A stretch of 64,000 nucleotides of DNA from contig CANITF010000004.1 of NCBI GenBank assembly GCA_947470515.1, positions 62,001-126,000 on the forward strand. Reading direction: 5' to 3'. This document shows positions 16,093-24,966 of this stretch, piece by piece (positions within the stretch are counted from its first letter, which is position 1; the number at the start of each line of letters is the position of its first letter). Source of the DNA: Flavobacteriales bacterium. GTDB lineage: Bacteria > Bacteroidota > Bacteroidia > Flavobacteriales_D > Crocinitomicaceae. The notes under the pieces were generated by a model. It saw only the letters and a program-made list of their open reading frames with translations. It had not been told where the DNA came from and did no database searches. Position numbers and translations under genes: made by a program.

Positions 16093-16842
16093 TTAAATTG
16101 GATTTTTGTAGTTAAATCCGAGATCAATAACAATTAAATTACCATCTATAGACTTTCCAACACTGTCAGAAAACGCAACAATTGGAGGTGTTAAGCCATA
16201 TTTTTCTGCTGCATTTTGATAATAGTGACCCTTCTTCGGATGTTCGTTCCAACAAACATTATATGTTTTGTTCCAAGCATTTTTTTCAATGACACAAATA
16301 ATTGCAGCAATTACATCATTTTGATGAACAAGATTGACAGCCATATTTCCATGTTCAATATTCTTCCCGCTGAGAAATTTTATTGGATGACGATTCGAAC
16401 CAATTAATCCTGCAAGTCGAAGAATGGTAGCTGGCCTTTTAGAAGAACGTAAAATTTCTTCTGCTAAAAATACCGAATGATCCATTTTGACAGCACCATT
16501 TTCATTCATTGTTCCTTCTAAATCTTGGTATACACTTGTTGAACTCGTAAATATTATTTTACAAGCTGCAGGAAATTGTTCAATTAGATCTTTTATTTGT
16601 GTTGGATAATCGAAAGATTTTGATGGTGGAAAATTGATTATTAAGCAATCAATTTCATTAGTTGGAATAGAAATTAATTTATTAATAAGTCCATCATACA
16701 AAAAGGGTTGAATTGATTCAGCTATTAGTTCATCAAACTTATTGATAGTCGTGGTTGAACCATAAACAACATGCCCCTGTTTTAAAAGTTCTTTAGAAAG
16801 GGGAAAACCCAACCACCCGCAACCAATTACTGCTATATTCAT
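16093..16842 (-). CDS. NAD(P)-binding Rossmann protein, YeeZ-like epimerase/dehydratase relative
   Basis: A 249-aa soluble protein starting MNIAVIGCGWLGFPLSKEL, a nucleotide-binding Gly-x-Gly-x-x-Gly turn at residues 7-12. A FTSSTSVYQDLEG segment at about 97-109 is the extended-SDR SST/YxxxK-side region, and RLAGLIG follows. The canonical YxxxK is not evident, so catalysis is uncertain. It resembles the small YeeZ-type SDR relatives more than true sugar epimerases. It is divergent from ctaA across 98 bp that show no strong promoter for this direction. The substrate is unknown. Confidence 0.72.
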   Translation of the reverse strand: MNIAVIGCGWLGFPLSKELLKQGHVVYGSTTTINKFDELIAESIQPFLYDGLINKLISIPTNEIDCLIINFPPSKSFDYPTQIKDLIEQFPAACKIIFTSSTSVYQDLEGTMNENGAVKMDHSVFLAEEILRSSKRPATILRLAGLIGSNRHPIKFLSGKNIEHGNMAVNLVHQNDVIAAIICVIEKNAWNKTYNVCWNEHPKKGHYYQNAAEKYGLTPPIVAFSDSVGKSIDGNLIVIDLGFNYKNPI

Positions 16843-16928
16843 TTTTGTTAAAAATAAGAAAACATATAAGAATCTAAATTGTTTTTATTTCAAATTGTTC
16901 TTATAGTAAAAACAAGCAGGTTTAATTT

Positions 16929-16936
16929 TAACTTTG
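16929..16936 (+). promoter_or_regulatory. -7 element 4 nt before the heme A synthase start (leaderless candidate)
   Basis: TAACTTTG, a perfect TAnnTTTG, with exactly 4 nt to the ATG at 16941. There is no -33 TTG at about 19 nt (the nearest is 31 nt upstream). If this is the promoter, translation starts at the transcript's 5' end, or at the next in-frame ATG, 16968. Confidence 0.5.
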
Positions 16937-16940
16937 TAAA

Positions 16941-17954
16941 ATGGGATATTCTAGAAGTTTTGTTCGGATGAATTGGGTCACACTTGTGTTGATTTATATG
17001 GTTGTCGTAGCCGGTAGTTTTGTGCGAATAACTGGAAGTGGAATGGGTTGCCCTGATTGGCCGAAATGTTTTGGACAATGGGTTCCGCCAACTGAAGCAA
17101 CTGAATTACCAAATAATTACAAAGAAATCTATTCTGAGAAAAGAGCAAAGAAAATTGAAAAATTTGCCAAATTTTTAGCTGGAATCGGTTTTAAAGCAAC
17201 TGCAAATCAAATTCTGAATGACCCAACACTTCGTCAAGAAGAATCCTTCAATTGGAAGCGCACTTGGACAGAATACGGAAATCGTTTAGTTGGCTTTTTA
17301 GCAGGTAATTTTATGTTAGCCGTTTTCATTTGGATTTTAATAAAATACCGCAAACGCAAGTTGGTTTTAATTACGCTGTTTAATTTGATTTTAATGACTT
17401 TAGAAGCTTGGTTTGGATCTATTGTTGTTGCTTCGAATTTGGTGCCTTGGACAATTACCATTCACATGTTTTTAGCTTTGGTGATTATTGGAATACAATT
17501 GTATGTGATTCGTGAAATCAGTCCTGTTCAGCAAAAGAAAATCGAATTGAATAAAACTATGAAATGGATGGCAGTGGTTGTTTTAGCAATTACTTTTTAC
17601 CAAATGTTCTTGGGAACACAAGTGCGTGAATTCATTGATGAATTAAAAAAAGCGGGTTACGAACGAGAAGCATGGACGGAACATTTGAATTGGACTTTTA
17701 TAATTCATAGAAGTTTTTCATGGCTTGTTTTGGTTTTAATGACCTTTATGATTTGGAAGAATGAAAAAACGTCAAAACACACAATCATTCGAACAGCATT
17801 TGTGATATTGGGATTAGAATTACTTTCGGGAGTTCTTTTAGCGTATGCTAATATGCCTGGATTGATTCAAACAAGTCATTTGATTTTTGCAGCAATATTA
17901 TTCGGTGTACTTACTATGCTGGTATTTAGAATGCGAACTGCTAGTGTAAATTAA
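16941..17954 (+). CDS. ctaA: Heme A synthase, COX15/CtaA family
   Basis: A membrane enzyme that converts heme O to heme A for cytochrome oxidase. 337 aa with about eight membrane helices. The motif VRITGSGMGCPDWPKCFGQW after the first helix is diagnostic, and a ~60-aa loop precedes the second helix, as in Bacteroidota members. Histidines that could ligate heme are seen in TITIHMFLAL, FIIHRSFSW and QTSHLIFA. The fourth expected position, ExxHR in Bacillus CtaA, reads EYGNRLVG here. The start at 16941 gives MGYSRSFVRMN; 16968 is a possible shorter start. No oxidase genes are adjacent. Assignment to the family is firm. Confidence 0.95.
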   Translation: MGYSRSFVRMNWVTLVLIYMVVVAGSFVRITGSGMGCPDWPKCFGQWVPPTEATELPNNYKEIYSEKRAKKIEKFAKFLAGIGFKATANQILNDPTLRQEESFNWKRTWTEYGNRLVGFLAGNFMLAVFIWILIKYRKRKLVLITLFNLILMTLEAWFGSIVVASNLVPWTITIHMFLALVIIGIQLYVIREISPVQQKKIELNKTMKWMAVVVLAITFYQMFLGTQVREFIDELKKAGYEREAWTEHLNWTFIIHRSFSWLVLVLMTFMIWKNEKTSKHTIIRTAFVILGLELLSGVLLAYANMPGLIQTSHLIFAAILFGVLTMLVFRMRTASVN

Positions 17955-17969
17955 TTCTTCAAACAGTGC

Positions 17970-17999
17970 TTGATAATTGCAGATGAAGTAGTATATTTG
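17970..17999 (+). promoter_or_regulatory. Promoter of the tRNA gene
   Basis: TTG at 17970-17972 and TATATTTG at 17992-17999 with a 19-nt spacer: a complete Bacteroidota -33/-7 promoter. It ends 26 nt before the tRNA. Confidence 0.8.
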
Positions 18000-18025
18000 C
18001 AACCCGAATTGGTTAAACAATTCAC

Positions 18026-18099
18026 GGTCCCATAGCTCATTCGGTTAGAGCAACTGACTCATAATCAGTAGGTGCTTGGTTCGATTCCAAGTGGGACCA
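18026..18099 (+). tRNA. tRNA with CAT anticodon (annotated Met; possibly Ile2)
   Basis: 74-nt cloverleaf: acceptor GGTCCCA/TGGGACC, D arm GCTC/GAGC, anticodon arm ACTGA-CTCATAA-TCAGT, T arm CTTGG-TTCGATT-CCAAG, discriminator A. CCA is not encoded. The stem carries C4-G69 and C5-G68, which are reported recognition pairs for TilS on E. coli tRNA-Ile2, so it may carry lysidine and decode AUA as isoleucine. Sequence alone does not settle Met elongator versus Ile2. Confidence 0.95.
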
Positions 18100-18103
18100 C
18101 AAC

Positions 18104-18135
18104 AAAAAAAAGAGGTTTTTAAAACCTCTTTTTTT
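18104..18135. terminator. Bidirectional terminator between tRNA and the adhesin gene
   Basis: An A-run, GAGG, TTTT(TA)AAAA, CCTC and a T-run form a hairpin with a T tract on both strands. It can end both the tRNA transcript and the convergent adhesin operon. Confidence 0.85.
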
Positions 18136-18150
18136 ATGCGATAATTTTAA

Positions 18151-21129
18151 TTACCTCACAACATTAACATGTCCAACTTTCATAACCCTTTCATCAGAGT
18201 CACTTCTTTTGAACTCAATCTTCCAATTATAGGTTCCGTCTTGTACTAGTCCACGATTAATTCCATACGTTCCATTCCACCCAATATTTGTATTGTGCGT
18301 TTCAAAAATTAGTTCGCCCCACCGATCATAAATCAACATGGTATAATCGTAAGGATCAAAACCAGATGTAAATACTGGTTGGAACAATTGATTAAATTGA
18401 TCTTCATCTGGAGTGAATGTATTTGGAATATAAAAGAGTAAATCTTCTTTTATTTGAATAACACTTTGAACAGAGTCTATGCAACCCAATGGGGAATATG
18501 CAATTAATGTTACAAGGAAATTCCCTAAACCTGCTTGGGCATAATCATGTGTTGGATCGCTATCAAAAGATCCTGCAGTATTATCACCAAAATCCCATTC
18601 GTAAGTTGATCCACCAACTGAAGTATTATTAAATGTCGCTTGGGAATCATATTCATTTAAAATGGATGGCGTTGCAATAAAAGATGCGATAGGATTAGGT
18701 TCAACACAAACACTATTTGGAGTTGTCAACGATGCAGTGCAACCTGTAGCATAAGTCACAGTTAATGTCACATCGTAACAGCCTGCTTGTATAAAAGTAT
18801 TAGAAACTGTGCCACAACCATTCAATTGATTACCATCTCCCATATCCCAATTACAATTAACAGAATTCAACGTTGTGTTCGTGAAATTCACAGTAAAAGG
18901 CGAGCACCCTAATGTTAAATCCGGAGAAAAACTAACAGGTGGTGATGGAATAACTTGTATGATCATTTGATCTGTTGCGGAGCATCCTGCAGCTGTTGTG
19001 CCTGTAACAGTATAAGTACTTATCGCAGGACTAGGTGTAAAAACGACTCCATTTGTAACATTATTATCCCATGAATATGTGGTAGCGCCATTTCCAGTTA
19101 AAACTGCCGTTTGTCCAGTACAAATTATTAAATCTAATCCTGCTGAAACTGTGGGAATTGGATTTATCGTAACAAGAACTTGATCATCTGCAATACATCC
19201 TTCAACAGATGCGCCAGTTAATGTATAGGTAGCAGTTGTTACTGGTGTAAAAGGAGAGCCGTTAATAATTGAGTTATCCCATGTGTATGTGCTTGCTCCA
19301 GAAGCAGTTAAAATTGATGCTGTACCTGCACATATAGATTGATCACTTCCGGCATTTACCGGAGGCAAAGGGTAAACTGTAAGTGTGAAAGTGGTTGCAG
19401 ATCCGATACATGTTCCAACCGAAGGAGTGACAGTAATAGTTCCAACATTGTCAATTAATGATGTGTTTAATCCCGTAAATGCTGGAATATTTCCATTCCC
19501 ATTTGCACCTATTCCGATCGTATTATTTGAATTTGACCAAGTATATGTTACTCCAAGTTCCGTGCTTGAAAAGGTTGTTGAATTGAATAAATTATTTGCA
19601 CAAGCAGCAAGTGAAACCGGTAGATTCATTGTTGGGGGAGGGGTAATTGTAACATCAATTTGTGCTCGAGGACTTTCACACCCTGTTATTGTTTGAGAAA
19701 CATAATAACTTGTTGTTCCAACGATTGCTGTTGAAAGTAATGGGGCAATTGCAGATCCAATTCCACCAATTGCAGCGGTATACCAAAGTAAATTTGTACC
19801 TGTTGCTGTTAATGCAGTTGAAGGTTGCCCTTGACAATAAGATACATTTGTAACAGTTGGCGCAACTGGAGGATTATTCACATTAACCGTAACTGTTTCG
19901 ATTGATTGACAACCATTTGCATCAGTTCCATTTAATATTGCAGTGAAAGCTCCAGCAGTATTGTAGGTAATAACATGGGGGCCATTTCCAATTGCTGAAG
20001 TAGGAGTGCCACCATTTGAAAAATTCCACGTTAACCCACCTGCAACATTTACAGAAGTTGAACCATTAAATGTGACTGTTTGTCCTTGACAAATTGTTAA
20101 TGGTGCTGCTACAATATTTGGGTTTGGCCCTTGGAAAGCTCCTGTTCCTCCAAAATTGACTGTAAATCCCATATTAGCACTGAAGTTATTAACTAATAAG
20201 GCATAGGTAGTTCCAACTGTCATGTTTACAAATTGGCAATATGCATTTTCTCCGGGATCACAGTTTGGGTCTTCGGTTATATCTAGATCAGTTAAACTTA
20301 ATCCAGTTGAGCCATTTGCATTTAAACACGAAGAGGAATTACACCTTATTACAGTTCTTGGTCCACAAGGATTTGTGCTATTCAATTGATAAATCATAAA
20401 ATCTATATCATCAAATGGATTTAATGGAGTAATATCAAAGGTTAATGAACCTGCAGTTCCGCATGTCCAATAAAACCATGAAGAATTTCCTTCATCTGCC
20501 CCAAAAGCATTTTCTAAACAAGAAGTTGCTTCTGGTTCATCATTATTTAAACCGCCACCACTCAATATTGCAACACTTATAGGATTTTGATTACATAAAA
20601 ATGCTGCGCCTCCGCAATCTGCACCTGGATTTGCCGAAGGGGTATAATTATTAACGCATAGTTCGAAAGTACCCTGATTCAATGTGGTCGTGCTAATGCG
20701 AATATAATAGGTGCTTCCTTGAATCAGTGCTCCTTCATATAGCTGTGTTATTCCCGATCCAGCTGTTCCGTTAGCACAACCTTGTTCATTAATACCAGTT
20801 AAACAATCACCATTGTAGATAGAAATACAAGGACTCATCATTGTTCCACCTGAACCCGATCCGCCTGCAGAAATTAGTGCGTCTGTTCCAACTGCAGTGA
20901 ATTGAAACCAAACGTCTTGTGTTGAGGTGGTAGCCAAGCAAGTTGCAACACCAAAACTTCCAACTGTTGAACCATTATTCGTAAAAAATCCAGCTCCTGA
21001 ACAAAAATTGGAAACAGTATTTATTTGGTAAGCAGTAGCACAATCATCTCCTTGAGATAAAGTTGAATTTATAAATCCAAAATAACTTACAATGATTATT
21101 ATAATACTTTTTATTAATCCTAATTTCAT
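18151..21129 (-). CDS. T9SS type B adhesin-like protein, 992 aa, two 70-aa repeats
   Basis: Signal peptide (MKLGLIKSIIIIIVSYFGF), then an N-terminal domain starting GDDCATAYQI with paired cysteines and GSTYYIRI, resembling pre-peptidase/PPC-like beta-sandwiches. A second such domain begins near GADCGGAAFLC. PKD/Ig-like units follow. Two canonical copies of the 70-aa repeat shared with the next two genes lie at about residues 585-725 (NAGSDQSICAGTA ... and SAGLDLIICTGQTA ...). Two PKD units (NCNWDMGDG, TYEWDFGDNTAG) precede the type B sorting CTD (IPNTFTPDEDQFN, IYDRWGELIFETHN, KVGHVNVVR). Only 22 bp separate it from the upstream 1189-aa gene, so both are probably one transcript. Probably cell-surface; the ligand is unknown. 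Confidence 0.88.
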   Translation of the reverse strand: MKLGLIKSIIIIIVSYFGFINSTLSQGDDCATAYQINTVSNFCSGAGFFTNNGSTVGSFGVATCLATTSTQDVWFQFTAVGTDALISAGGSGSGGTMMSPCISIYNGDCLTGINEQGCANGTAGSGITQLYEGALIQGSTYYIRISTTTLNQGTFELCVNNYTPSANPGADCGGAAFLCNQNPISVAILSGGGLNNDEPEATSCLENAFGADEGNSSWFYWTCGTAGSLTFDITPLNPFDDIDFMIYQLNSTNPCGPRTVIRCNSSSCLNANGSTGLSLTDLDITEDPNCDPGENAYCQFVNMTVGTTYALLVNNFSANMGFTVNFGGTGAFQGPNPNIVAAPLTICQGQTVTFNGSTSVNVAGGLTWNFSNGGTPTSAIGNGPHVITYNTAGAFTAILNGTDANGCQSIETVTVNVNNPPVAPTVTNVSYCQGQPSTALTATGTNLLWYTAAIGGIGSAIAPLLSTAIVGTTSYYVSQTITGCESPRAQIDVTITPPPTMNLPVSLAACANNLFNSTTFSSTELGVTYTWSNSNNTIGIGANGNGNIPAFTGLNTSLIDNVGTITVTPSVGTCIGSATTFTLTVYPLPPVNAGSDQSICAGTASILTASGASTYTWDNSIINGSPFTPVTTATYTLTGASVEGCIADDQVLVTINPIPTVSAGLDLIICTGQTAVLTGNGATTYSWDNNVTNGVVFTPSPAISTYTVTGTTAAGCSATDQMIIQVIPSPPVSFSPDLTLGCSPFTVNFTNTTLNSVNCNWDMGDGNQLNGCGTVSNTFIQAGCYDVTLTVTYATGCTASLTTPNSVCVEPNPIASFIATPSILNEYDSQATFNNTSVGGSTYEWDFGDNTAGSFDSDPTHDYAQAGLGNFLVTLIAYSPLGCIDSVQSVIQIKEDLLFYIPNTFTPDEDQFNQLFQPVFTSGFDPYDYTMLIYDRWGELIFETHNTNIGWNGTYGINRGLVQDGTYNWKIEFKRSDSDERVMKVGHVNVVR

Positions 21130-21151
21130 TTTAAGTATTTCGTAATTACTT

Positions 21152-24100
21152 TTATTTCAGAACATTAACATGTCCAACGGCTATTTTGCGTTCGTCATTT
21201 TTAGTTGTTTTGAATTCAATTTTCCATGAATAAACACCATCTTGAACTAACTTACCTCCGGATCTATAAGTTCCATCCCAGCCAATTTCCGCATTATGCG
21301 ATTCAAAAACAATTTCTCCCCAACGATTGAAAATTAGTAAATTAAAATCAAATGGATCAAATCCAGATGTGAATATCGGTTGGAAAGTTGGATTATGTGC
21401 ATCTTCGTCCGGTGTAAATGTATTTGGTATGAAATAAATTAAATCTTCTTGCAATTGAATAATGGAAGTAGCTGTATCACTGCATCCGAAAGGAGATAAT
21501 GCAATCAGTGTTACAGTATAATTACCGACTTCAGCTCCAGTGTAGTCATGAGATGGATTCTCATTAGATGATGTCGGGGAATTATCTCCAAAATTCCATG
21601 TATAAGTTGACCCATTAATTGTGTTATTTTGAAATTGAATTATTGAATTTTCTTCGTTAATCGTAGACGTTGATGGACTAAAAGCAGCTATTGGCAAAGC
21701 TTCAACACAAATCATGTTTAAAGAGGTTAATGTTGCAACACAGCCATTTGTTAACGTCGTTGTTAATGTAATATCAAAACAACCAGCTTGAGTAAATGTA
21801 TTTGCGATAGTTCCACAACCAGTTAAAATTGTACCATCACTTATCGTCCAAACACAATTCGCAGAGTTAGCAGTTGTATTTGTGAAATTAACACTTAATG
21901 GCACACATCCGCTTGTTATATTTGGGGTAAATGAAACTACTGGTATTGGAACGATGGTTGAAACTACTTGATCTGTATTTATACATCCAGCGGCAGAAGT
22001 TCCCGTTACAGTGTAGGTTGTTGCACCAGATGGCGGAGTGAAAGCAACTCCATTAGTAATACCATTGTCCCATGTGTATGTTGCGGCACCAGATCCAGAA
22101 AAAATTAATGTTTGTCCAGCGCAAAAAGTAACATCATTCCCAGCAAACACAGCCGGAATTGGGTTTACTGTTACAAGAACTTGATCGGTATTTTCACAAC
22201 CAGCAGCAGATGTCCCGGTTACCGTATAAGTTGCTGTTGAAATTGGAGTAAATGCTAAACCATTTGTTATTCCATTGTTCCAAGTATACGTTGCAGCACC
22301 AGTACCTGTTAGTGTGACAGCTGTTCCAGCGCAAACAGATTGATTTAAACCTCCATTAACTGATGGCAAAGGATTAACAATTACGTCCATTAGATCTGTT
22401 GATACACAACCATTAATTGAAGTTCCTGTTACTGTATAAGTTACTGTTCCAACAACAGGTGTAAAACCTATATTATTAGTTATTCCATTTGTCCAAGTAT
22501 ACGTTGAAGCGCCAGCACCATTGAGGATAACCGATGTCCCAAAGCAAACTGTTTGATCTAAACCTGCTTCCACGATTGGAAGTGGATTTACTGTAACACT
22601 AACTTGATCAGTTGAGGCACAACCTGCAATTGTAGTTCCAGTTACGGTATAATTCAGAGTAGCTGTTGGCGAAAATACGATTCCATCTGTCACACCATTA
22701 TCCCAAGTATAAGTTGCAGCGCCCGAACCAGAAAGGGTTACAGAGCCACCAACACAAATTGTTTGGGCTATTCCGGCATCAACAGCAGGATTTATGTTTA
22801 CTGTAACAGTTACTTGATCTGTATTAATACAACCATTTATATCAGTTCCAGTAACAGTATAAGTTGCAGTTGTTAAAGGTGTAAAAGCAAGAGCATCAGT
22901 TACACCATTATCCCAAGTATAAGTTGAAGCTCCTACTCCAGAAAGTGTTACTGATGAGCCATCACAAACTGCCTGATCAATTCCTGCGCCTATTGTTGGC
23001 AATGGATTAACCGTTATTGTAATATCATCAGTGCCAACGCAACCCAAAGCATCAGTTCCAATTACTGTATAAGTAGAGGTTGAATTAGGCGTGATTGAAA
23101 CATTATTTCCAATTCCAATGCCATTATCCCAAGAATAAGTCGCTCCTCCCGAAGCAGATAATACCGATGAAAAACCTTCACAAAGAATTACATCAGGACC
23201 TGCATTTATTAAAGCATTTGGTAAAATGATTATTTGAACATCATCTGATGACGAGCAGCCAAGAGTTGTCCCAGTTACCGTATATGTTGATGTCAAGATT
23301 GGGCTTTCTGTTATTGATGCCGTCGTTTGTCCATTTGGGCTCCAAGAATAAGTTGTTGCTCCTACAGCAGTTAAGGTTGCTGAAGATCCTGCACAAATTG
23401 AAACATCTTGTCCAGCATCTATAACAGGGATAGGATTTACAATAACCGTAACTTGATCTGTATTGGTGCAACCAGATGTTGTTCCTGTAACGGTATAGAT
23501 TATAGTTCCAACAGCCTGAGTAAATGACACATTATTATTTATTCCGTTATTCCATGAATACGTTGTTGCTCCAGAAGCATTAAGTGTTGTCGTTGTTCCA
23601 GCACAAACAGTTTGATCATTTCCAGCATTAACAATTGGTAAGGCATTAATTACAACTGTTGTGGTTGCCGTCGACAGACATCCAATATTATTGACAACAA
23701 CTGTATAGACTCCTGAATTTGAGGTAGATGACAAAGGAATTGTTGGATTCTGGAGTGTTGATGTAAATGAATTAGGGCCCGTCCAACTATAAGATGTACC
23801 GCTTGATGCATTTAGTTGAATTGTTGCTCCAACACAATATGGACCTGTATTTGTCGCTGTAACAGTTCCAACAGAAGCAGTATAAGAAATTGTTAAATAA
23901 CCTGGTCCGTTATTCGTTCCAGATGTACATCCTATACCTGCAGGTATTAAACTGGAACCACCTCCACCGCCGCCACCGCCATAAGGTGCACCAGAAAAAC
24001 AATCTGCTCCACCACTTCCGCCGCCATAATATCCACCACCACCACCACCGCCAGGAGCGTAGTTATAACAATTGTCAGTAGCTCCAGCTGCTCCTGTACC

Positions 24101-24721
24101 AAGAGATCCAGAGCTGCCAACACTTCCACTTCCCCAAGGGTTTCCGCCTGTACCTCCCGCTGATTGAGTTCCACCAGTACCACCGCCACCAAAGGATGCA
24201 ACTCCTGTCGTGCCTGTTGCGCATCCACCAGCTCCACCAGCTGCGTCAGTTGTTCCGCCACCAAATCCACCTCCACCTGCAGCTACAAGAATTCTATTTG
24301 CTAAAGCGAAAGGTGAAACACTTATTGAGGTTGCACCACCGCCACCACCAGATTGATTAGCGGCTGAGTTCGCACCTCTTCCAGTTCCTCCGCCATTGTA
24401 ACCTCCTGAGCTAGCACCTGTGCCTCCAGATCCACCTACTTTTATTTGAAAAACTTGACCAGGAGTTACAGCTAATGTTCCAGAAAGAACCGCACCATTC
24501 CCACCTGAAGCGCCTCCACCGTCGGCCCCAGCTGCTGTAATTGTTATGCTTGTGACGCAAGGAGGAACGGTCCATGATTGCGCAGTTCCTGTATAATTGT
24601 AAGTAACTGTAATTTGACTGAATATATCTTTGTTTATCAGCATATTAATTATAAAAATTAATATGATTTGAAACTTGAATTTATTTCTCAATAAAGGATT
24701 GTTTGAGATTGAAAATTGCAT
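21152..24721 (-). CDS. T9SS type B adhesin-like protein, 1189 aa, glycine-rich N-domain and eight 70-aa repeats
   Basis: After a signal-like N-terminus, residues about 35-285 are extraordinarily glycine-rich (runs such as GGGGGGGYYGGGSGG), opening with TYNYTGTAQSWTVPP and the ITAAGADGGGASGG phrase. This resembles the ALK/LTK-type glycine-rich family (PF12810) found in bacteria and animal receptors. An Ig-like unit follows, then eight canonical 70-aa repeats at about 357-922 (AGxDQxxCxGxxVTLxGxGAxTYTWxNG, TYTVTG, GCxxTDQVxVTV). Two PKD units and a type B sorting CTD (IPNTFTPDEDAHN, IFNRWGEIVFESHN, VGHVNVLK) complete it. The last repeat, PKD pair and CTD closely match the 2153-aa neighbour, pointing to duplication. 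It probably forms the first gene of a pair with the 992-aa protein. Confidence 0.88.
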   Translation of the reverse strand: MQFSISNNPLLRNKFKFQIILIFIINMLINKDIFSQITVTYNYTGTAQSWTVPPCVTSITITAAGADGGGASGGNGAVLSGTLAVTPGQVFQIKVGGSGGTGASSGGYNGGGTGRGANSAANQSGGGGGATSISVSPFALANRILVAAGGGGFGGGTTDAAGGAGGCATGTTGVASFGGGGTGGTQSAGGTGGNPWGSGSVGSSGSLGTGAAGATDNCYNYAPGGGGGGGYYGGGSGGADCFSGAPYGGGGGGGGSSLIPAGIGCTSGTNNGPGYLTISYTASVGTVTATNTGPYCVGATIQLNASSGTSYSWTGPNSFTSTLQNPTIPLSSTSNSGVYTVVVNNIGCLSTATTTVVINALPIVNAGNDQTVCAGTTTTLNASGATTYSWNNGINNNVSFTQAVGTIIYTVTGTTSGCTNTDQVTVIVNPIPVIDAGQDVSICAGSSATLTAVGATTYSWSPNGQTTASITESPILTSTYTVTGTTLGCSSSDDVQIIILPNALINAGPDVILCEGFSSVLSASGGATYSWDNGIGIGNNVSITPNSTSTYTVIGTDALGCVGTDDITITVNPLPTIGAGIDQAVCDGSSVTLSGVGASTYTWDNGVTDALAFTPLTTATYTVTGTDINGCINTDQVTVTVNINPAVDAGIAQTICVGGSVTLSGSGAATYTWDNGVTDGIVFSPTATLNYTVTGTTIAGCASTDQVSVTVNPLPIVEAGLDQTVCFGTSVILNGAGASTYTWTNGITNNIGFTPVVGTVTYTVTGTSINGCVSTDLMDVIVNPLPSVNGGLNQSVCAGTAVTLTGTGAATYTWNNGITNGLAFTPISTATYTVTGTSAAGCENTDQVLVTVNPIPAVFAGNDVTFCAGQTLIFSGSGAATYTWDNGITNGVAFTPPSGATTYTVTGTSAAGCINTDQVVSTIVPIPVVSFTPNITSGCVPLSVNFTNTTANSANCVWTISDGTILTGCGTIANTFTQAGCFDITLTTTLTNGCVATLTSLNMICVEALPIAAFSPSTSTINEENSIIQFQNNTINGSTYTWNFGDNSPTSSNENPSHDYTGAEVGNYTVTLIALSPFGCSDTATSIIQLQEDLIYFIPNTFTPDEDAHNPTFQPIFTSGFDPFDFNLLIFNRWGEIVFESHNAEIGWDGTYRSGGKLVQDGVYSWKIEFKTTKNDERKIAVGHVNVLK

Positions 24722-24916
24722 AGTTGTTTTAGCTTAATATGGTTATTATTAAAAACATACAAGCAGAGTGTTTTGGTAATAGGTATTGATAGATCAACTT
24801 TTAAAAATAGTAAAATTAAGTCTGGATATTTTATAATATGAATATATACATGCAATCAATGAGCAAAGGCATTCATTTACTGAATATTAACTGAATATTT
24901 TTTCTGAAATTTTCAC

Positions 24917-24948
24917 AAAAAAAAGCCTCAATAACTTGAGGCTTTTTT
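24917..24948 (-). terminator. Terminator of the giant adhesin operon
   Basis: AAGCCTCA and TGAGGCTT form an 8-bp stem with a 6-nt loop, followed on the minus strand by at least seven T. It lies 19 bp past the stop of the 2153-aa gene. The remainder of 24722-24916 shows no gene and no perfect -7 element. Confidence 0.88.
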
Positions 24949-24966
24949 GGTGATGAAATTTAAATA

